DNA from: Oleisolibacter albus
Lineage (GTDB): Bacteria; Pseudomonadota; Alphaproteobacteria; Azospirillales; Azospirillaceae
NCBI RefSeq assembly: GCF_003336875.1
Contig: NZ_QGNJ01000009.1
Span: 91,155-155,154 of the forward strand
Reading direction: 5' to 3'
DNA length: 64,000 nucleotides
This document shows positions 58,251 through 64,000 of this stretch, piece after piece; the stretch's first letter is position 1; each line of letters starts with the position of its first letter. The notes under the pieces are model-generated. The model saw only the letters and a list, made by a program, of their open reading frames with translations. It had not been told where the DNA came from and made no database searches. Both the position numbers and the translations under genes were made by a program.

Positions 58251-59116
58251 GTATAGACTGGTCAGAGGTTGCCTCGGATTTGGCGCGTCGGCGCGCCGTG
58301 CTGGTAATAGGCAGTGGAATTTCCCGTCATTCTGTAGGAAAAGACGGAAAGCGCCCTCCTTTATGGCGCGAATTTCTTGTCCGAGCCGCCGAAGATTGCC
58401 CGACTAAAGACAATATCAATGTCATTCAAGAAGCATTGGACACCGGCGACTACCTACATGCTTGCGAGTGGCTGAAGAAGAGATGGGATTCGCGCTGGGT
58501 GAAATATCTCAGGGATACGTTTTCGACCCCAGGCTATGCGGCCGCAGAAATACATGATCAAATTTTGAAACTGGACGGTAGAATTGTTTTTACTCTTAAC
58601 TTTGATGGCATATATGAACGCCATGCCGATAATATTCACAGAGGCTCGCACATTGTTAAAAACTACTACGATGAAGATGTGGAAGAATTTTTACGAGGCA
58701 ATGGCCGATATATAGTAAAAGTACACGGGAATCTTGACAATACGTTAAAATTAATTTTTACTCAGCAGGATTATTCAAAGGCAAGAATTTATAATGCAGC
58801 GTTCTATCAAGCTTTTGATGCCGCGCTTCTGTCTCATACCTTTATTTTTCTGGGCTGCGGCATACATGATCCGGATATTAATCTTTTGCTTGAGAACCAA
58901 AATTTTCGGTATCAAGAGCACGCTCCCCATTTTTTTGTAACCTCTACTGGATTAAGCAATGAAAGAAAGCGGTCTTTACGGGAAAATAGGAACCTAAAGG
59001 TTTTAGAATATGACCCCATTGATGCCAATCACAGCGGGCTGGTGGAAGAGCTTAAGCTTTTAAATTCTATTGTTGAGACTGAGAGATATCATTTGGCCAA
59101 CACCACAAATTGGTAA
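58247..59116 (+). CDS. SIR2-family protein, probable NADase effector
   Basis: 289-residue single-domain SIR2 (SIR2_2-like) protein. NAD-site residues are all present: GSGIS (22-26) in VLVIGSGISRHS, TLNFD (116-120) in IVFTLNFDGIYERH, catalytic His160 in IVKVHGNLDN, and the late strand FLGCGIHDPDINLLLE (203-217). A helical insertion covers about residues 55-100. It lacks SLOG, TPR or other sensor domains seen in Thoeris or DSR effectors, so sensing would have to come from the ParA-like partner. In defence systems such domains deplete NAD+ on phage infection; that role here is inferred from domain and context. GGAG within the parA end serves as its ribosome site. Confidence 0.9.
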   Translation: MSIDWSEVASDLARRRAVLVIGSGISRHSVGKDGKRPPLWREFLVRAAEDCPTKDNINVIQEALDTGDYLHACEWLKKRWDSRWVKYLRDTFSTPGYAAAEIHDQILKLDGRIVFTLNFDGIYERHADNIHRGSHIVKNYYDEDVEEFLRGNGRYIVKVHGNLDNTLKLIFTQQDYSKARIYNAAFYQAFDAALLSHTFIFLGCGIHDPDINLLLENQNFRYQEHAPHFFVTSTGLSNERKRSLRENRNLKVLEYDPIDANHSGLVEELKLLNSIVETERYHLANTTNW

Positions 59117-59433
59117 AGCGAAATAATTACGCGAGGGATATTACAAAGAAAATTCAATAGAACAGCCGTCTTTCTATCCTATGAGATCCAAACCGCCCCC
59201 ATGCACAGCCCCCCCTTGGTCGCTGTCACGCGAACGATCCTTTGCTGGCCTACTCCACATCTGTCGGGAAATGTGTATGCACACTGGAAATCCTGACGGG
59301 CTGTGTGCCGGACGGTTTTCCGGACACGACGTTTGTCGCAGTGCCCGCCGACGGGTCGTCCATCCGAGTGGTGGAAAGACGGGGGTGGAGAGCGGACACG
59401 CCCCCACAAACCAACCACCCTTGTCTTCCCCCC
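59117..59433. other. right junction of the island, no gene
   Basis: The first 50 bases after the SIR2 stop remain AT-rich, then composition returns to normal. An imperfect hairpin at 59303-59327 (GTGTGCCGGA with TCCGGACAC) could end fumC or island transcripts. I found no direct repeat matching the left junction. Confidence 0.5.
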
Positions 59434-60828
<1,395 letters not shown>

Positions 60829-60936
60829 GGCACCATCTCCGCACAGAGGGGGGACCCGGCCGGACGGCCGGTGCGGCGGGCATGGTGTGACCATACGGCG
60901 CCGCGCGCAAGAACCGCGGGAACCTTTGCCCCCTCC

Positions 60937-60997
60937 GGGTGTCATACACAGGGGCCGGGTGTCATGCCCAGGGACCGGGTGCCCTGCACAGGGGACC
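60937..60997. repeat. three 20-bp tandem repeats upstream of fumC
   Basis: Units GGGTGTCATACACAGGGGCC, a second at 60957 and a third at 60977 differ by a few bases. They lie in the 226-base gap between fumC and a small secreted protein. Confidence 0.8.
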
Positions 60998-61054
60998 GGA
61001 GCCGGCGGGGTCCGGCCTGCGGACGGCACGGCGCACCAACCGGGGGGATGGTCG

Positions 61055-61582
61055 ATGGTCCAGCGGGACGACCGGGCGGCACGGAACCGGATCGCATGGC
61101 GGCGGCCCGCCGGGCCGGCCCTCTGCCTGTCCCTCTGCCAGTCCCTCCTCTGCCTGTCCCTGGCCGCCCCGCCGCCGGCCCAGGCGCGGGAGCGGGCGGC
61201 CCACCCCGTCACGCCCACCGCCATGCCCCCCGCCGCCCACCCCGCCACGGCCCCCGCCCCCGCGAAGCCCGCGGCGGCCAGAGCGAAGCCCGGCCAGCCG
61301 GTGCGGCTGGACCTGCTGCCCATCCCCGGCACCCGCGGGCCGGAGGCCCCCGACCTCCGCCTCGGCGGCGAGCCGGCGCGCCCGCGTGAGGATGAGAGCG
61401 ACGGCGCCCTGTCCGGGTCGGCCAACACCCTGATCGGTGAGACCCAGGTGGATATGGGCTGGGGCGTGCACGGCGATTCCCTGAACTTCAAGGCCCAGAC
61501 CGGCGGCCTGCCCCTGCGTTTCGACAGCCGGCTGGATGTGGGCGACCGCACGCTGCGCGTCGGCCTGGCCCTGCCCTTCTGA
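61055..61582 (+). CDS. hypothetical exported protein, 175 aa
   Basis: An Arg-rich start, then a hydrophobic stretch with repeated [13 protein letters not shown] suggests a signal peptide ending near PAQAR. The middle is a Pro/Ala-rich linker and the C-terminus is beta-like ([32 protein letters not shown]), ending in Phe as outer-membrane proteins often do. No family recognised. GGGGGG precedes the ATG at 61055. Confidence 0.65.
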   Translation: MVQRDDRAARNRIAWRRPAGPALCLSLCQSLLCLSLAAPPPAQARERAAHPVTPTAMPPAAHPATAPAPAKPAAARAKPGQPVRLDLLPIPGTRGPEAPDLRLGGEPARPREDESDGALSGSANTLIGETQVDMGWGVHGDSLNFKAQTGGLPLRFDSRLDVGDRTLRVGLALPF

Positions 61583-61955
61583 TGGGCCGTCTCTGATGGG
61601 CCGCCCTGCCGCCCCGCCCCGCCGCCGGCCTGATGCCGCGCACCTCTCCCGGCCCTGCGCAGGGTCCTGCGCAGGGACAGGCGCGAGTCGGGGCGGACAC
61701 CGCGGCCAGGGCAGGACCCCGGCCCCGGACCCGGCCGGCCGGACCCGTGCGTCCGGGCTGGCGACTCCGCCCGCGGCCCCGCCGAGGCGCCATGCGTGGC
61801 CCCCGCCACATTTCCGTCACAGCCCTGGAGTGGTATTTTCCATCCAAGCGGCGGCGTGGTCTTTACGCCGCCGTTACGATTCTGCTTTAGCTTGATGGTG
61901 GTCACCACCCGGCCGCCGCCCAGCCCCGCAACAGACAGCATCCCCCAGACCTGCG
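61583..61955. other. 373-base region without a gene
   Basis: GC-rich, with a short AT-richer stretch near 61860-61890 that could hold the promoter of the small membrane protein that follows. No supportable frame. Confidence 0.5.
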
Positions 61956-62111
61956 ATGTCGACCTCCCGCCTCTACGTGCTCCCGCTGCTGATCCTCTGC
62001 GCCCTGTCGGTTCTGTCCGTGCTGGCCGCCGCCGTGGCCGACCAGCCGGTCGAATATGGCGGCTACCGCATCAACGAGATCCCGGCGGACCCCGCCGCCC
62101 CCGACCGCTGA
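61956..62111 (+). CDS. small membrane protein, 51 aa
   Basis: ATG at 61956 opens 51 codons: one membrane helix ([20 protein letters not shown]) followed by a polar tail [20 protein letters not shown]. The hydrophobic pattern and clean stop suggest a real gene. Function unknown. Confidence 0.55.
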   Translation: MSTSRLYVLPLLILCALSVLSVLAAAVADQPVEYGGYRINEIPADPAAPDR

Positions 62112-62167
62112 CGGCCCGCGCGGCGGCCATCCTCCGCGGATGGCAACCGCGGCGCACGGGGACGGCC

Positions 62168-62686
62168 ATGCCTTCCGCCCTTCGGCTTTCCGGTCTCTGT
62201 CTGCTCACGGCCCTGCTCGCCGGCTGCGCCGCCGGTCCCGCCACTGGCCCCGCCACAGGCTCCGCCGCCGACTCGTCCGCCCCTTCCGGGGGCCGCAGCC
62301 GGCAGGCGGCGCTGCTGCCGCCGCCGGTGCTGCGGGTGACGCCCGCCTTCGCCCAGTACCCGCCCTATCTCCTGGTCAAGGGGCCGGGGCCGGCGCCCGA
62401 TCTGTCCAGCCATCCCCAGGCCGCGCGCTACCGCACCCGACTGGCCGAGGCGGCGCAGCGCGGGCCGGCCTTCGCCGGCCATCTGGCCGTGGCCCACTGG
62501 CCCTGCGGCCCCACCTGCCGGCAATGGGCCTTCGTCGATGCCCGGGACGGGCGCGTGCTGCTGGGGCCGCAGACGCGCGGCGGCGCCCGCTTCGACCGCG
62601 ACAGCCGCCTGTTCATCGCCGATGCCGACGGCCAGCCCCGCTACTTCGTCTGGACGGGGACGGCGCTGCAGCCCATGCAGGGCTGA
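62168..62686 (+). CDS. hypothetical lipoprotein
   Basis: 172 residues with a lipobox LLAGCAAGP, a GPATGPATGSA repeat after the lipidated Cys, and a compact domain with HLAVAHWPCGPTCRQWAFVD and RLFIADADGQPRYFVWTG. The paired Cys in CGPTC could form a disulfide. No named domain recognised, though the repeated WAFVDARDG/YFVWTG pattern is typical of small envelope proteins in this group. Confidence 0.75.
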   Translation: MPSALRLSGLCLLTALLAGCAAGPATGPATGSAADSSAPSGGRSRQAALLPPPVLRVTPAFAQYPPYLLVKGPGPAPDLSSHPQAARYRTRLAEAAQRGPAFAGHLAVAHWPCGPTCRQWAFVDARDGRVLLGPQTRGGARFDRDSRLFIADADGQPRYFVWTGTALQPMQG

Positions 62687-62721
62687 GGCCGTCCACCCCG
62701 GACGTCGGCGCCCCCGGCACC

Positions 62722-63735
62722 TCAGTCCCGGTTGCCCATGACCAGATTGCCCAGCGGCCCCAGCGCGCTGCCCTCGCCCTTGCTGCCGCCGGGGGCGGCG
62801 GCGCTCAGCATGCGGCCGGCCAGACGCGAGAAGGGCAGGCTCTGGATCCAGACCCGGCCGGGGCCGCGCAGCGTGGCGAAGAACAGGCCCTCGCCGCCGA
62901 ACAGCACCGACTTCACGCCACCCACCTGCACCAGATCGAACTCCACCTCCGGCGTCAGCGCCGCCAGGCAGCCCGTGTCCACATGCAGCACCTCGCCGGG
63001 GCGCAGGGTGCGCTCGACCACGCTGCCGCCCACATGCACGAACACCCAGCCGTCGCCCTCCAGCTTCTGCATGATGAAGCCCTCGCCGCCGAACAGGCCG
63101 GTCAGGATGCGGCGCTGGAACTGGATGCCCACCGACACGCCCTTGGCCGCGGCCAGGAAACTGTCCTTCTGGCAGATCAGCCGGCCGCCCAGGTCCGACA
63201 GCCTCAGGGCCAGGATGGTGCCGGGATAGGGGGCGGCGAAGGCCACCCGTCCCTTGCCGCCGCCATGATAGGTGAAGACCGTGGTGAACAGGCTCTCGCC
63301 GGTGATGACGCGCTTGCCGGCTCCGATCAGCTTGTCCAGGAAGCCGCCGCCGGCGCCGCCGGTCGAGCCGTCGCCGAAGATGGTGGTCATCTCGATGGCC
63401 GCGTCCTTGTAGACCATGGCCCCCGCCTCGGCCACGGCGCTCTCGCCATGGTCGAGTTCGACCTCGACGAACTGCATCTCCTGGCCATAGATCTTGAAGT
63501 CGATCTCATCGGCCCGGCCGCGGCGCATGCCGGCGGTGGGCGGCGGCGGCAGGGGCATGCCGGCGCCGGGACCGGCATCGGCACAAAGCTCGGCCACGGC
63601 CTTGACCGGCAGCCATTCCGGCTGCCCGGTGCGCCAGCAATAGGCGTCGGGATTCTGGCGGGCAAAATCCAGTGCGGCCTGACCTTCCAGCGGCCCGACC
63701 TGCTTGGTGGAGGTGTGGAAGAACCATTGGATCAT
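62722..63735 (-). CDS. GYF_2 plus AIM24/TIGR00266 family protein
   Basis: 337 residues. The N-terminal 60 residues (IQWFFHTSTKQVGPLEGQAA with the WRTGQPEWLPV block) form a GYF_2 domain; the remainder is the AIM24 beta-sandwich (EAGAMVYKDAAIEMTTIFGD, TGCLAALTPEVEFDLVQVGG, GGEGLFFATLRGPGRVWIQS). AIM24 proteins are poorly understood; in mitochondria they shape cristae. ATG at 63735 is the natural start. A Pro-rich linker (PLPPPPTAG) joins the domains. Confidence 0.9.
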   Translation of the reverse strand: MIQWFFHTSTKQVGPLEGQAALDFARQNPDAYCWRTGQPEWLPVKAVAELCADAGPGAGMPLPPPPTAGMRRGRADEIDFKIYGQEMQFVEVELDHGESAVAEAGAMVYKDAAIEMTTIFGDGSTGGAGGGFLDKLIGAGKRVITGESLFTTVFTYHGGGKGRVAFAAPYPGTILALRLSDLGGRLICQKDSFLAAAKGVSVGIQFQRRILTGLFGGEGFIMQKLEGDGWVFVHVGGSVVERTLRPGEVLHVDTGCLAALTPEVEFDLVQVGGVKSVLFGGEGLFFATLRGPGRVWIQSLPFSRLAGRMLSAAAPGGSKGEGSALGPLGNLVMGNRD

Positions 63736-63841
63736 GGGTGTCGTCCCCGTCGGCTGGTGTTTGTTCTGGGTTTCTGTCCCGGCTTTCTGTCCCGGCTTTC
63801 CTGCCCCCGGTGTCCGCCGCGGACCCGCGTGCGGGGGCGGA

Positions 63842-64000
63842 TCAGACGGCGCCGGCCTCGGCCAGCCGCGCCTCGATCTCGGCCACGGCATCGGCATCCA
63901 GCCCCAGCCGCCCGGCCAGCCTGACCAGATAGGCCTGCTCGGCCGGCGTGTCGGGATCGATGGCCAGACGCGAGGCGGCATAGACCTCCACCGCGGTGGC
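63842..64000 (-). CDS. DUF533 (TerB-fold) protein, 3' end only
   Basis: The visible 52 codons read VEVYAASRLAIDPDTPAEQA then YLVRLAGRLGLDADAVAEIE, the characteristic C-terminus of DUF533/YebE-type tellurite-resistance-like proteins. The N-terminal part lies outside the window. It is upstream of and co-oriented with the AIM24 gene. Confidence 0.8.
   Translation of the reverse strand, partial: ATAVEVYAASRLAIDPDTPAEQAYLVRLAGRLGLDADAVAEIEARLAEAGAV

Overview
The window is a high-GC alphaproteobacterial chromosome segment, most probably Rhodospirillales and close to Azospirillum, Niveispirillum or Rhodocista. The placement rests on gene order and family content: ruvC-ruvA-ruvB-ybgC-tolQRAB-pal-cpoB-tilS-ftsH-folP-glmM, serA next to serC, the DUF1013 cell-cycle regulator TrcR, several alphaproteobacterial DUF families (DUF4169, DUF1192, YdcH/DUF465), 3-hydroxybutyrate dehydrogenase and an alpha-type SerC. 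The genus is an inference. I see no rRNA or tRNA gene, insertion sequence or CRISPR array.

Layout. 1-6.3 kb: a truncated flavoprotein, a minimal soluble chemoreceptor signalling domain, serA and serC (serine synthesis) and a large protein of unknown function. 6.4-9.8 kb: a GNAT-PhzF-GNAT operon divergent from a MocR-type regulator. 9.9-16.6 kb: a methyltransferase, a DUF6702/M1 peptidase pair, DUF3293, thiD and glmM. 16.7-31.3 kb: a long minus-strand housekeeping block (YebC, ruvC, an inserted vapBC pair, ruvA, ruvB, ybgC, tolQRAB, pal, cpoB, tilS, ftsH, folP) covering recombination, the Tol-Pal envelope machine, tRNA modification and membrane proteolysis. 31.4-36.7 kb: patatin, 3-hydroxybutyrate dehydrogenase and AsmA. 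36.9-39.4 kb: an accessory patch with a mqsRA toxin-antitoxin pair and a SqrR/BigR-like persulfide-type repressor with two YeeE-type sulfur transporter halves. 39.5-43.4 kb: purK, purE and pfkA. 43.5-47.8 kb: two tandem M13 metallopeptidases. 47.9-56.9 kb: a lipoprotein, ubiX, YdcH, trcR, a quinone oxidoreductase, DUF1192, an RHH protein, a TonB-dependent receptor and a bioB with an unusual His/Cys-rich N-terminus. 57.0-59.2 kb: an AT-rich island. 59.4-64 kb: fumC, small exported proteins, an AIM24 protein and a truncated DUF533 protein.

The most interesting element is the island between bioB and fumC. It holds only two genes, a ParA-type ATPase and a single-domain SIR2 protein with intact NAD-site residues, translationally coupled by an ATGA overlap. 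Base composition and codon use differ sharply from both flanks, and no parB is visible. I read it as a candidate compact NAD-depleting defence system with a ParA-like partner; the function is inference. Secondary points of interest are a MqsA antitoxin that has lost its zinc-ribbon cysteines, a vapBC module coupled into the ruvAB-tol operon, a SqrR-like repressor whose operator, promoter -10 and start codon overlap, the BioB extension, and an unusual number of short tandem repeats in intergenic DNA.
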